64,000 nucleotides of DNA from Hordeum vulgare subsp. vulgare (GCF_904849725.1 NC_058521.1:555540176-555604175), one strand, 5' to 3'. Positions 1-11,628 are shown, numbered from the stretch's first letter. Numbers and translations are program-made. Notes: generated from the sequence alone by a model not told the origin.

Positions 1-307
1 TCTCCGTCTTTAGCGATCACGTGGTCAAGAAAGAATGCCGCCAATTCCTCTTGAATTCCTCGCATACGATCTGCTGGTAGGAGTTCATTTTGCATCCGAT
101 ATATCTATTGCACGATCTCTTGGTCCCGGTTCGTGGCTCGAACCGGGACAAATGGTTCCACACGAACCGGGACCAATGCCCACGAGGCCCCGGCCGCCCC
201 CCTGGGCTCACGAACCGGGTCTAATACCCCTCATTGGTCCCGGTTCTTGAAGAACCGGGACTAATGGGCTGGCCAGGGCCGAACGGTAGCCCTGTTTCCT
301 ACTAGTG
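1..307. mobile_element. CACTA transposon, terminal part only
   Basis: The piece ends at position 307 with the inverted CACTAGTAG terminus (read on the minus strand). The last 200 bases carry subterminal repeats of CCCGGTTC / GAACCGGG in both orientations, which can fold on each other and are typical of Triticeae CACTA elements. The rest of the element lies left of the window. No intact transposase reading frame is visible here. A short stretch at about 308-414 separates it from the LINE and holds no gene. Confidence 0.75.
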
Positions 308-1402
308 TATGTTTTCTGGTGCAATGTACGATGTACCAAAAGGACCAAGGAGCTACCAAACTATCTGTTGCATGATGTGTTTGACGTTCCTTGCAATGTG
401 TATGTGATTAGTCCGCCCGGCTGTGGCGGTTAGGAGTCCTCCGGAGATTACGGAGGCGATTACGGTTTGGTGCGGGCTCGTCCGGATCTAGCCGACGTAG
501 GGTTCTCCGATCATCGTCGCAGGGGTCTGAGTTAGCCATCCACAATCCCACGAGAGTTGATCCCATCCACCTCACAGCCTTCTGTGTGCCTAGGGCCGCA
601 CGGTCGTAAGACACCCTAAACCCTAATTCCGATTGGAACCTGCGAGGAGCGGGGTGGTGACGGAGGCGGTTGATGGGATGATGAGGGGGCTGAAGTTGTC
701 GGAGGAAGAATGATGTGGAGTTAAGATCAGGGTGCCGGTGAAGGAGAAGGGGAAGACTCTGGTGGCGTGGGCGGTAGGGAAGATTCCGTCAGAAAGATTG
801 GCACACCGTGATGCGATTCGACTGTCCTTGGGGTGTGTGTGGTGTCCGATCAAAGGGATTGATTGCAATAAAGTGGGAGAGAATCTGTTTGTGTTCACTT
901 TCAACCAGGAGTCCGGGAAATGGCGGGCGTTGGAGGATGGGCCTTGGATGTTTGAGAAAGATCAGGTGGTGGTGGAAGACTACGATCCGGAGAAGAGGCC
1001 GGAGGACTATGCGTTTAACGAGATGCCGATCTGGGTGAGGATCTTCAGCCTCCCCTTGGGGATGATGAATGCAGACTCGGCGGAGGAAATAGGGAATATT
1101 GTTGGAAGCTTTGTGGAAGCGGATGTTGGAGTGGATGGGAAAGCCATGGGAAGATTTATGAGAGTGAAGATCAGGATGAACATCGACAAACCGATCATGA
1201 GGGGTGTTATGATGGACGATGCGACTCTTGGGTCAGGACAGAAACAGAAGAAGAAGATGAGCATTGACGGAGGCAGGGAGGAGGAGGAAGGTGCATGGTG
1301 CCGTTTTGAATATGAATTGTTACCTGACTTCTGTTATGTTTGTGGACTAGTGGGACACAGTGAGAAGACGTGTGATAGGAGGTTGGAGAAAGGGGAGCAG
1401 GC

Positions 1403-2916
1403 TGATACGTCCATTTTGCATCATACTTTCATGTTGATACTTATTGCTTTATGGGCTGTTATATTACTTTGTGGTACCATATTTATGCCTTTTCTCTCTA
1501 ATTTTGCAAGGTTTATTTGAAGAGGGAGAATTCAGGCAACTCGAAAAGGAGCAAATCTTAGTCCACTATTCTGCACATCTCCAAATGCCCTGAAAAGTTA
1601 CGTGGAATTTTTTGGGATTATATAAAAATTACTGGGCTAAAGAAGTACCATAAGGGGGCTATTAGGGCGCCACAAGCCCTGCCACCGCCACCCCTGGTGG
1701 CGGATGGCAAGCTTGTGGGCTCCCTGACGGCCCACTAGCCCCCCTCTTTTGCTATATGAAGGGTTTTGTTCCAAAAAAAAAATCAATCGGGAGCTTTTTC
1801 GTGGTTTCGCCGCCGCCACGAGGTGGAACTGGAGCAGATCCAATCTAGAGCTCCGGCAGGACGATCCTGCCGGGGAAACTTCCCTCCCGGAGGGGGAAAT
1901 CATCGCCATCGTCATCAGCAACACTCCTCTCATCGGAGGGGAGGCATCTTCATCAACATCTTCATCAGCACCATATCCTCTCCAATCCCTAGTTCATCTC
2001 TTGTAACCAATCTCGGTCTCACGACTCCGATTGGTACTTGTAAGGTTACTAGTAGTGTTGATTACTCTTTGTAGTTGATGCTAGTTGGATTACTTGGTGG
2101 AAGAGATTATGTTCGCATCCTTGATGCTATTCATTACACTTTTGATCATGATTATGATTATGCTTTGTGAGTAGTTACTTTTGTTCCTGAGGACATGGGA
2201 TAAGTCATGTTAATAATAATCATGTGAATTTGATATTCGTGCGGCATTTTGATATGTTGTATGTTGTCTTTTCCTCTAATGGTGTTATGTGAACATCGAC
2301 TACATAACACTTCACCATACTTGGGCCTAGAGGAAGGCATTGGGGAGTAGTAAGTAGATGATGGGTTGCTGGAGTGACACAAGCTTAAACCCGAGTCTAT
2401 GCGTTGCTTCGTAAGGGGCTGATTTGGATCCACTAGTTTAATGCTATGGTTAGACGTTGTCTTAATTCTTCTTTCGTAGTTGCGGATGCTTGCGAGAGGG
2501 GTTAATCATAAGTGGGATGCTTGTCCAAATAAGGGCAGTACCCAAGCGCCGGTCCACCCACATATCAAACTATCAAAGTAACGAACGCGAATCATATGAA
2601 CATGATGAAACTAGCAAGACCGAAATTCACGTGTGTCCTCGGGAGCGTTTTTCCTCCTATAAGACTTTGTTCAGGCTTGTCCCTTGCTACAAAAGGGATT
2701 GGGCCACTTGCTCCACCGTTGTTACTACTTGTTACTTGTTACTTTTCGCTTGTTACGTTTCACCTCGCTACACCATCACTTGTTACCGCTACTTTCAGTG
2801 CTTGCAGTTATTACCTTGCTGGAAACCGTTTATCAGAGCCTTCTGCTCCTCGTTGGGTTCGACACTCTTACTTATCGAAAGGACTATGATTGATCCCCTA
2901 TACTTGTGGGTCATCA
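1403..2916 (+). repeat. 5' LTR of Gypsy element 1
   Basis: It begins TGATACGTCC and ends GGGTCATCA. A nested hairpin lies at 1670-1718: an outer 8-bp stem (CCACAAGC with GCTTGTGG) encloses an inner 8-bp stem (CCGCCACC with GGTGGCGG) around a 3-nt loop. A TATA-like TATATGAA at 1753-1760 follows 35 nt further on, so transcription probably starts near 1785. The 3' LTR and the Gypsy 2 LTR (40966-42496) are close relatives. Confidence 0.9.
1753..1760 (+). promoter_or_regulatory. Predicted TATA box of the Gypsy 1 LTR
   Basis: TATATGAA is the only TATA-like element downstream of the LTR hairpin, and it is conserved at 41331-41338 in Gypsy 2. The call rests on position and sequence only; no transcript data are available. 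Confidence 0.5.
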
Positions 2917-2927
2917 AGACTCTTTTC

Positions 2928-2946
2928 TGGCGCTGTTGCCGGGGAG
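2928..2946 (+). other. Primer-binding site of Gypsy element 1
   Basis: TGGCGCTGTTGCCGGGGAG lies 11 nt after the LTR. It differs by one base from the Gypsy 2 site (TGGCGCCGTTGCCGGGGAG), which matches the tRNA-Asp type site usual in Athila-lineage elements. The T in place of C here is probably a mutation after insertion. Confidence 0.75.
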
Positions 2947-3022
2947 TGAAGCGCCTTTGGTAAGTGGAAATTGGTAAGGAAACATCTATATACTGTGCTG
3001 AAATTTATTGTCACTTGTCACA

Positions 3023-6000
3023 ATGGAAACTGTTCCTTTGAGGAGTTAGTTCGGGGTATCTTCACCATGAACGGAAGCACGAGGAGTTGTTCCTCAACCT
3101 GAGGTACCTACTGAAAATATATTTTATGAAATTCCTTCGGGTATGCTTGAGAAACTGCTGGCTAATCCTTTTACGGGAGATAGATCTTCACATCCAGACT
3201 TGCATCTGATCTATGTAGATGAAGTTTGTGGTTTATTTAAGCTTGCAGGTTTGCCCGAGGATGAGGTAAAGAAGAAAGTCTTTCCTTTATCTTTGAAGGA
3301 TAAGGCGTTGACATGGTATAGGCTATGTGATGATACTGGATCATGGGACTACAATCGGTTGAAATTGGAATTTCATCAAAAGTTCTATCCTATGCATTTA
3401 GTACATCGTGATCGGAACTTTATTTATAACTTTTGGCCTCGTGACAGGGAAAGCATAGCTCAAGCTCGAGGGAGGCTTAAATCAATGCTATATTCATGCC
3501 CCAATCATGAGCTCTCGAGAGAAATCATCACTCAAAACTTTTATGCTCGGCTTTCTCATGAAGATCGTACCATGCTTGACACTTCTTGTACCGGTTCTTT
3601 TATGAAGAAGGATATTGACCACAAGTGGAATTTATTGGAAAGAATCAAACGAAACTCTGAAGATTGGGAGCTGGAGGAAGGTAAGGAGTCAGGTATGAAT
3701 TTCCAGTTTGATTGCGTTAAATCTTTTGTTGAGACAAACACTTCTAGAGATTTTAGCGCTAAGTATGGACTTGACTCTGAGACAGTAGCTTCTCTATGTG
3801 AATCTTTTGCTGCTCATGTTGATCTTCCCAAAGAGAAGTGGTTTAAGTATCATCCTCATGTAGAAAGCAACATAGTCAAAACCAATATAGTTGAGGAGAA
3901 AGTCATTGCTTTTAGTGATCCTGTTGTTCCCTGTGCTTACACTGAGAAACCACCATACCCTGCTAGGATAAAGGATTATTCTAAAGCTCCAACTATGATA
4001 CGTAGGGGTTACATTAGACCACTTGCACCCCCTGAGGAGATTAGAGTTGAACCTAGTGTTGCTATTATCAAAGATCTCTTAACCGAAGACGTAGACGGGC
4101 ATATTATAAAATTCTGTGAGGACTCCGCTAGAATTGCTAAACCTCACGCGGAAGACAAATACAAACCTGTAGTTGGCCTGCCCGTTGTTTCTGTTAAGAT
4201 AGGAGATCACTGTTACCATGGTTTATGTGATATGGGAGCTAGTGTTAGTGCAATACCCCATTCCCTTTATGATGAAATCAAACATGAGACTGCACCTGCT
4301 GAGTTAGAACCCATTGATGTCACTATTACGCTAGCTAATAGAGACACTATCTGCCCTCTGGGAATTGTGAGAGACGTAGAAGTCCTGTGTGGTAAGATGA
4401 AGTATCCTACTGATTTCCTCATCCTTGGTACTGCACAAGATAACTTTTGTCCCATCATATTTGGTAGACCCTTTCTCAACACTGTCAATGCTCACATTGA
4501 TTGCATTAAGCAGACTATCACAGTTAGCTTCGAGGGTGTGTCTCATGAATTTAACTTCTCCAAGTTTGGAAGACTACCCCATGAAAAAGAGTCGTCTAGT
4601 AGGAATGAAATGATTGCTCTTGCCTCTATTGTCGTACCTCCTACGGATCCCTTCGAGCAATATCTTCTTGAGCATGAAAATGATATGCATATGGAGGAGA
4701 GAGATGAGATAGATAAAATTGTCTTAGAACAATATCCTATTGTCAAGAATAATCTGCGTGTTGAACTGCTTGGGGATCCTCCCCCACTACAGGGTGATCC
4801 TGTGTTCGAGCTTAAACAGTTGCCTGATACTCTTAAGTATGCCTATCTTGATGAGAAGGAGATATATCCTGTTATTATTAGTGCTTTCCTCTCAGAGCAC
4901 GAAGAGAAGAAGTTACTAAAAACTCTGAGGAAGCATCGTGCTGCTATTGGATATACTCTTGATGATCTTAAGGGTATTAGCCCCACTCTATGTCAGCACA
5001 AGATTAAAACCGATCCTGATTCTAAGCCAGTTGTTGATCATCAACGGAGACTAAATCCGAGGATGAAAGAGGTTGTGAGAAAAGAAATATTGAAGCTTCT
5101 CGAAGCAGGAATCATTTATCCTGTTGCTCATAGTGATTGGGTAAGTCCAGTACATTGCGTACCTAAGAAGGGAGGTATCACCGTCGTTCCTAATGAAAAG
5201 GATGAACTAATCCCGCAGAGGATTATTACTGGCTATAGAATGGTGATCGACTTCCGGAAACTGAACAAGGCAACCACGAAGGACCATTATCCTTTGCCAT
5301 TTATCGACCAGATGCTAGAAAGGCTATCTAAACACGCAAACTTCTGCTTTCTAGACGGTTATCCAGGTTTCTCGCAAATACCTACTGCACAATCTGATCA
5401 AGAGAAAACCACCTTTACATGCCCCTTCGGTACCTTCGCTTATAGACGCATGCCTTTTGGCTTGTGCAATGCACCTGCCACCTTTCAAAGATGTATGATT
5501 TTTGTGAAAAGATTGTTGAGGTTTTCATGGATGATTTCTCCGTCTACGGTTCTTCCTTTGACAATTGCCTCAGCAACCTTGATCGAGTCTTACAGAGATG
5601 CAAAGATACCAACCTCGTCTTGAACTGGGAGAAGTGACACTTCATGGTTAATGAAGGCATCGTCTTAGGACACAAAATCTCTGAGAGAGGCATTGAAGTT
5701 GATAAGGCTAAGGTTGATGCAATTGAGAAAATGCCTTGCCCCACAGATATCAGAGGCATACGAAGTTTCCTATGTCATGCTGGTTTCTATAGAAGGTTCA
5801 TTAAAGACTTCTCTAAGATTTCTAGGCCTCTTAGCAACCTATTGCAGAAGGATGTTCCTTTTGTTTTTGATGAGGATTGTGAGGAAGCTTTCGAAATACT
5901 TAAGAAGGCCTTGATAACCGCACCTATTGTTCAACCACCTAATTGGAACTTGCCCTTTGAAATCATGTGCGATGCTAGTGATTATGCTGTTGGTGCTGTT

Positions 6001-7784
6001 CTAGGACAAAGAGTTCACAAGAAGTTGAATGTTATTCACTACACTAGTAAAACTCTAGACGTTGCCCAAAGAAACTATGCCACTACGGAGAAGGAATTTT
6101 TAGTAGTCGTGTTTGCATGTGAAAAGTTCAGATCTTATATAGTTGACTCCAAAGTCACTATTCACTCTGATCATGCTGCTATTAAGTACCTTATGGAGAA
6201 GAAGGACGCTAAGCCTAGGCTAATCAGATGGTTTCTCCTGCTACAGGAATTTGATTTGCATGTTGTTGACCGAAAGGGTGCTGATAACCCTGTAGCAGAT
6301 AACTTGTCTAGGCTAGAGAATGTTCTTGATGACCCACGACCTATTGATGACAGCTTTCCTGATGAGCTATTAAATGTCATCCGCACTTCACATAGTGCAC
6401 CGTGGTATGCTGATTACGCAAACTATATCGTAGCCAAATACATACCACCCAGTTTCACCTATCAGCAAAAGAAGAAATTCTTCTTTGATTTGAGACACTA
6501 CTTTTGGGATGATCCTCACCTTTATAAGGAAGGAGTAGATGGTGTTATTAGACGTTGTGTGCCTGAACATGAACAACGAAAGATCTTGCAGAAGTGTCAT
6601 TCCGAAGCCTACGGAGGACACCACGCTGGAGATAGAACTGCCCATAAGGTATTGCAATCAGGTTTCTTTTGGCCCACTCTCTTCAAGGATGCTCGTAAGT
6701 TTGTTTTGTCTTGTGACGAATGCCAAAGAATAGGGAACATCAGTAAGCGTCAGGAAATGCCTATGAACTATTCACTTGTGATTGAACCATTTGATGTTTG
6801 GGGCTTTGATTATATTGGACCCTTCCTGAGTTCCAATGGGTACACTCACATCTTAGTTGCTCTGGATTACGTCACTAAGTGGGTAGAAGCTATCCCCACT
6901 AAAAATGCTGATCACCACACCTCTATTAAGATGCTTAAAGAAGTCATTTTCCCAAGATTTGGAGTCCCTGGATATTTGATGACTGATGGCGGTTCACACT
7001 TCATTCATGGTGTTTTCCGCAAGATGCTTGCTAAGTATGATGTCAACCATAGAGTTGCATCTCCTTATCATCCTCAGTCTAGTGGTCAAGTGGAGTTGAG
7101 TAATAGGGAGATCAAATTGATCCTACAAAAGACCGTCAATAGATCTCGAAATAATTGGTCTAGCAAACTTGACGATGCACTATGGGCTTATAGGACTGCT
7201 TATAAGAATCCCATGGGCATGTCACCGTATAAAATGGTTCACGGTAAGGCCTGTCATTTACCTCTTGAGCTGGAACACAAAGCTTATTGGGCAATCAAAG
7301 AGCTCAACTTTGATTTCAAATTTGCCGATGAGAAGCGGTTGTTTGATATCAGCTCGTTAGATGAATGGAGGGCCCAGGCATATGAGAATGCCAAGTTGTT
7401 CAAGGAAAAGTTAAGAGATGGCACGACAAACGAATACTGAAACGAGAGTTCAATGTAGGTGATTATGTCCTGCTATACAATTCTCGTTTGAGATTCTTTG
7501 CAGGCAAGCTTCTCTCTAAATGGGAAGGTCCTTATGTTATCGAGGAAGTATATCGTTCCGGTGCCATCAAAATCAATAACACGGAAGGAATTTTTCCTAG
7601 AGTGGTAAATGGGCAAAGAATCAAGCATTACATCTCTGGTACTCCCATAAATGTTGAGACCAATATCATCAATGTCATAACTCCAGAGGAGTACATAAGG
7701 GATGTTTATCAGCCTGTTTTAGACCCTGAAAACGAAGAAGTATCTGTTTCGGTAAGAAATTGGTCTCCGATGCTTTTCCAATAG
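3023..7784 (+). pseudogene. Gypsy 1 gag-pol polyprotein, interrupted
   Basis: By comparison with Gypsy 2, the start is the ATG at 3023, with a TAG at 3047-3049; the frame is then open from 3143 to about 5498. In order: gag (retrotransposon gag domain, about 3150-3700), protease with DMGAS at 4228-4242, reverse transcriptase (HSDWVSPVHCVPKKGG at about 5130), RNase H ([14 protein letters not shown] at about 5970), integrase zinc finger (H-H-C-C, about 6600-6725) and the integrase core with FDYIGPF and MTDGGSHF. A 16-bp deletion at about 5498 shifts the frame just before the catalytic MDDF of RT. A TGA replaces a cysteine codon at 5635-5637. A 1-bp loss at about 7410 shifts the last 110 codons. 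The polyprotein ends at 7784. Confidence 0.9.
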
Positions 7785-8067
7785 GAAATTTCCTCCGTTT
7801 TGGAATTTTTGGAAAATTAGAAAAATAAAAAGCAGTCCGGAGAGCGCATGAGGCGGCCACAAGCTTGGAAGCCGCCACCTACCCCCTGGTGGCGGAGGGA
7901 GGGCTTGTGGGCACCTCGTGTGTCTCCCGGACTCCGTTTTCTTGCGGAGCACTCCTTCTGGTCCAAAAAAAATCAATATATTTTCGCCCGAAGGTTTTGA
8001 TCTCCGAATCGCGCAGTCTTCCTCTATTTTCGTTTCGAGCCTATTTCTCTGGCAGATCTAGATAATC
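7785..8067 (+). other. Untranslated spacer with LTR-like hairpin before the accessory ORF
   Basis: This spacer between pol and the accessory ORF holds the same nested hairpin as the LTR: CCACAAGC at 7858-7865 pairs with GCTTGTGG at 7903-7910, around CCGCCACC / GGTGGCGG. It is followed by an A-run and ATCAAT, as in the LTR, but no TATA box is seen 35 nt downstream. It is conserved in Gypsy 2 at 47380-47664. Confidence 0.6.
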
Positions 8068-8586
8068 ATGACTTCCCCAAACGCTCCTAAGGACAAGATC
8101 TTCGAGAAGGTCATCAATCCCTACCTCACGGAAGTGCTGAAACACCCTCAATCTATCAAGATGAGCGAGGGGATGTTGCACATCCGTGATGTTGAGGGGC
8201 CTAAGAAGATCGGAAGCGTGGAGATGAGGCTCGAAGCAATGGAGCAACAAGTCTTCAAGTGTCAAGGGATGGTGGAGCGTGGACTCAACGCCAACCACAT
8301 GATGATCACAGATTTCACTAGCAATCACAAGATGGATGCCATTGACATTGGGAAACACCTCTCCAGGCTCTATGACAGGGTTGATCAACTTCAGGGCCAG
8401 ATCTATGACCTGCAGAACCAAAGCTGTGAGTATGAGTGCAGATTTAAATCAATAAGGTTGGGTGCAGATTTGAGGATTCCGGCGACTCGTTCATCCTGCC
8501 ATGATGGAGCACCTATGCCTTGGAAGACGGAGGATCAGACTACTCTAACAACTCCACCACCTTCACCACCGAAGGAAGACAACTAA
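8068..8586 (+). CDS. Accessory ORF of Gypsy 1, unknown function, predicted coiled coil
   Basis: An open frame of 172 codons with an ATG start lies where Athila elements carry an env-like or extra ORF. The central part (about residues 45-125) is rich in charged and hydrophobic residues at heptad-like spacing, so a coiled coil is likely. The C-terminus is proline-rich and ends PPPSPPKEDN. I see no signal peptide, membrane segment or known catalytic motif. The same slot in Gypsy 2 holds a different ORF, although the flanking sequence matches. It is open end to end, unlike gag-pol. I do not recognise the family. Confidence 0.55.
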   Translation: MTSPNAPKDKIFEKVINPYLTEVLKHPQSIKMSEGMLHIRDVEGPKKIGSVEMRLEAMEQQVFKCQGMVERGLNANHMMITDFTSNHKMDAIDIGKHLSRLYDRVDQLQGQIYDLQNQSCEYECRFKSIRLGADLRIPATRSSCHDGAPMPWKTEDQTTLTTPPPSPPKEDN

Positions 8587-10101
8587 GCATTGGTATGGGC
8601 AATCCCCTTGGCTTCTGCCAAGCTTGGGGGAGTTGCCCTGGTATCGTATCACCTTTATATCTTTTGCTTTTACCTTTGTTTTAGTTCTTTCCTTTTCAGT
8701 TTTTATTTCTTCTCTTAGAGGAATAAGTCTTTAGTGTTTAGTTTGAGTCTTTTGCTTTTGTCTCTCCCCCGATGTATTCGAGCTTACGAGCTATATAATA
8801 AAGAGTATCTTAGTCAAGGGCTTTGCTTTGTGCCATGATCAAAAGTATGAAAAGAACGATAGCATGAGAGATCATGAGATGATCTTATGGGAAGTGATAG
8901 CTTCACATATGACACGTATGATGATTGAAACTTGTTGAGAATAAATCAACATAGACCTCAGTCATTGTTGCAATAATAAGAAGTAATAAGGAAAGAGAGG
9001 TTAACATATAAATATATCATCTTAGACACTTTTTACAATTGTGAGCACTCACCAAACTATTACATGCTTAGGAGTAGATGTTGGACAAGGAAAACAACAT
9101 AATGAATTGTGTTTGCTTGGTTCCGAACAATGTTATATGATTAGAGATCCCTTAGCATGTGACGATTGCTTCCACCTCATGTTAGCCAAAACTCCCGCAC
9201 CAAGTAGAGATACTACTTGTGCATCCATAAACCTTCAACCCAGTTTTGCCATGAGAGTCCACCATACCTACCTATGGATTGAATAAGATCCTTCAAGTAA
9301 GTTGTCATCGGTGCAAGCAATAAAAATTGCTCTCTAATATGTATGATCTATTAGTGTGTGGAAAATAAGCTTTGTACGAACCTGTGATGAGGAAGACATA
9401 AAAGCGACAGACTGCATAATAAAGTTCTTTATCATAGGAGGCAATATAAAGTGACGTTCCTCCGCACTAACAGGACACGCATTCAAACCTCAAAAGCGCA
9501 TGACAACCTCTGCTTCCCTCTGCGAAGGGCCTATCTTGTACCTTTACTTTTTGCCCTTGTAAGAGTCATGGTGATCTTCACCAGTTCCCTATTTTTGCCT
9601 TCGTCTTGGCTACCGTCACATGCTTGGGAAAGATCTATATTCATATATCAACTTGGAGTTGAGTACTTATGCTTTATTATTGTTGACTTTACCCTTGAGG
9701 TAAATAGTTGGGAGGCAAACTATAAGCCCCTATATTCTGGCACCATGAGTACCACGTGAGTTGTAACAATTGTGGAAAACAAAAGAGACGATTGAGTATG
9801 TGGATTTGCCTTACAAGCTCTTACTTGACTCTTTCTGATGTTGTGATAAATTGCAATTGCCTCAATGACTTTGGACTTTTGTTGGTTACTTCTCGGTAAG
9901 GTTTTTGCTTCATGCTTTGCTTTGTGAAGGAATTGTTACTTTCCCTTAAGAATCTTTATGATGTATTGATGTTCTATGTGTGATCATGATGCCCTCATGT
10001 CCGTATTATGTTTTATCGACACCTTCGTCCCTCAACATGTGGACATGTTTATGGAACTTGGTTTTCGCTTGAGGACAAGCGAGGTCTAAGCTTGGGGGAG
10101 T
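8587..10101 (+). other. Gypsy 1 untranslated 3' region with two polypurine tracts
   Basis: This 1.5 kb stretch has no convincing reading frame. AAGCTTGGGGGAGTTG occurs at 8620-8635, just after the accessory ORF, and again at 10088-10103 directly against the 3' LTR. The second copy is the expected plus-strand primer site. The first looks like a duplicate or central polypurine tract. The whole region is well conserved in Gypsy 2 (49314-50918). Confidence 0.65.
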
Positions 10102-11628
10102 TGATACTTCCATTTTGCAGCATGCTTTCATGTTGATATTTATTGCTTTATGGGCTGTTATATTACTTTGTGGTACCAAATTTTTGCCTTGTCTCTCTTA
10201 TTTTGCAAGGTTTATTTGAAGAGGGAGAATTCAGGCAGTTGGAATTCTAGACTGGAAAAGGAGCAAATCTTAGTCCACTATTCCGCACATCTCCAAATGC
10301 CGTGAAAAGTTACGTGGAATTTTTTGGGATTATATAAAAATTACTGGGCTAAAGAAGTACCACAGGGGGGCTACCAGGGCGCCACAAGCCGTGCCACCGC
10401 CACCCCCCTGGTGGCGGATGGCAAGCTTGTTGGCTCCCTGACGGCCCACTAGCCCCCCTCTTTTGCTATATGAAGGGTTTTGTTCCAGAAAAAATCAATC
10501 GGGAGCTTTTTCGTTGTTTCGCCGCCGGCACGAGGCGGAACTTGAGAAGATCCAATCTAGAGCTCCGGCAGGACGATCCTGCCGGGGAAACTTCCCTCCC
10601 GGAGGGGGAAATCGTCACCATCGTGATCACCAACACTCCTCTCGTCGGAGGGGAGGCATCTTCATCAACATCTTCATCAGCACCATCTCCTCTCCAATCC
10701 CTAGTTCATCTCTTGTAACCAATCTCCATCTCACGACTCCGATTGGTACTTGTAAGGTTACTAGTAGTGTTGATTACTCTTTGTAGTTGATGCTAGTTGG
10801 ATTACTTGGTGGAAGAGTTTATGTTCAGATCCTTGATGCTATTCATTACACCTCTGATCATGATTATGATTATGCTTTGTAAGTAGTTACTTTTGTTCCT
10901 GAGGACATGGGATAAGTCATGTTAATAATAATCATGTGAATTTGATATTCGTTCGGTATTTTGATATGTTGTATGTTGTCTTTTCCTCTAGTGGTGTTAT
11001 GTGAACGTCGAATACATAACACTTCACCATACTTGGGCCTAGAGGAAGGCATTGGGGAGTAGTAAGTAGATGATGGGTTGCTGGAGTTACAGAAGCTTAA
11101 ACCCCAGTCTATGCGTTGCTTCGTAAGGGGCTGATTTGGATCCACTAGTTTAATGCTATGGTTAGACGTTGTCTTAGTTCTTCTTTCATAGTTGCAGATG
11201 CTTGCGAGAGTGGTTAATCATAAGTGGGATGCTTGTCCAAGTAAGGGCAGTACCCAAGCACCGGTCCACCCACATATCAAACTATCAAAGTAACAAACGC
11301 GAATCATATGAACATGATGAAACTAGCATGACAGAAATTCTCGTGTGTCCTCGGGAGCGTTTTTCCTCCTATAAGACTTTGTTCAGGCTTGTCCCTTGCT
11401 ACAAAAGGGATTGGGCCACTTGCTGCACCATTGCTACTACTTGTTACTTGTTACTTTTCGCTTGTTACGTTTCACCTCGCTACACCATCACTTGTTACCG
11501 CTACTTTCAGTGCTTGCAGTTATTACCTTGCTGAAAACCGTTTATCAAAGCCTTCTGCTCCTCGTTGGGTTCGACACTCTTACTTATCTAAAGGACTACG
11601 ATTGATCCCCTATACTTGTGGGTCATAA
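10102..11628 (+). repeat. 3' LTR of Gypsy element 1
   Basis: It starts TGATACTTCC and ends GGGTCATAA, so both ends have point changes against the 5' LTR. It is otherwise alignable along the full length with small differences. In the hairpin at 10380-10435, the outer stem has lost one pair (GCTTGTTGG). The LINE ORF1 frame resumes after the duplication CACGC. Confidence 0.9.

Larger units (their letters stand above)
1403..11628 (+). mobile_element. Gypsy element 1, Athila lineage, complete with two LTRs
   Basis: A 10.2 kb element inserted in LINE ORF1. It has two LTRs starting TGATAC (1403-2916 and 10102-11628), a primer-binding site, a gag-pol reading frame, an accessory ORF, a 1.5 kb untranslated 3' region and a polypurine tract. 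The flanking 5-bp duplications are CAGGC (1398-1402) and CACGC (11629-11633), one mismatch. The RT and integrase sequences resemble the Athila lineage, and there is no chromodomain. The polyprotein carries a 16-bp deletion, a 1-bp deletion and two stops, so it cannot act on its own. A second member of the family lies at 40966-51081. Confidence 0.9.

Noticed and set aside
4267..4546. Minus-strand frames opposite the Gypsy protease (also 43792-44161)
   Set aside because: They occur in both copies only because the sense strand is conserved; no function is suggested.
9041..9286. A conserved small frame in the Gypsy 3' region, also at 49837-50073
   Set aside because: Both start at GTG with no ATG, differ in length, and lie in a region that matches as DNA anyway. 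Conservation between two recent copies is not evidence of coding.
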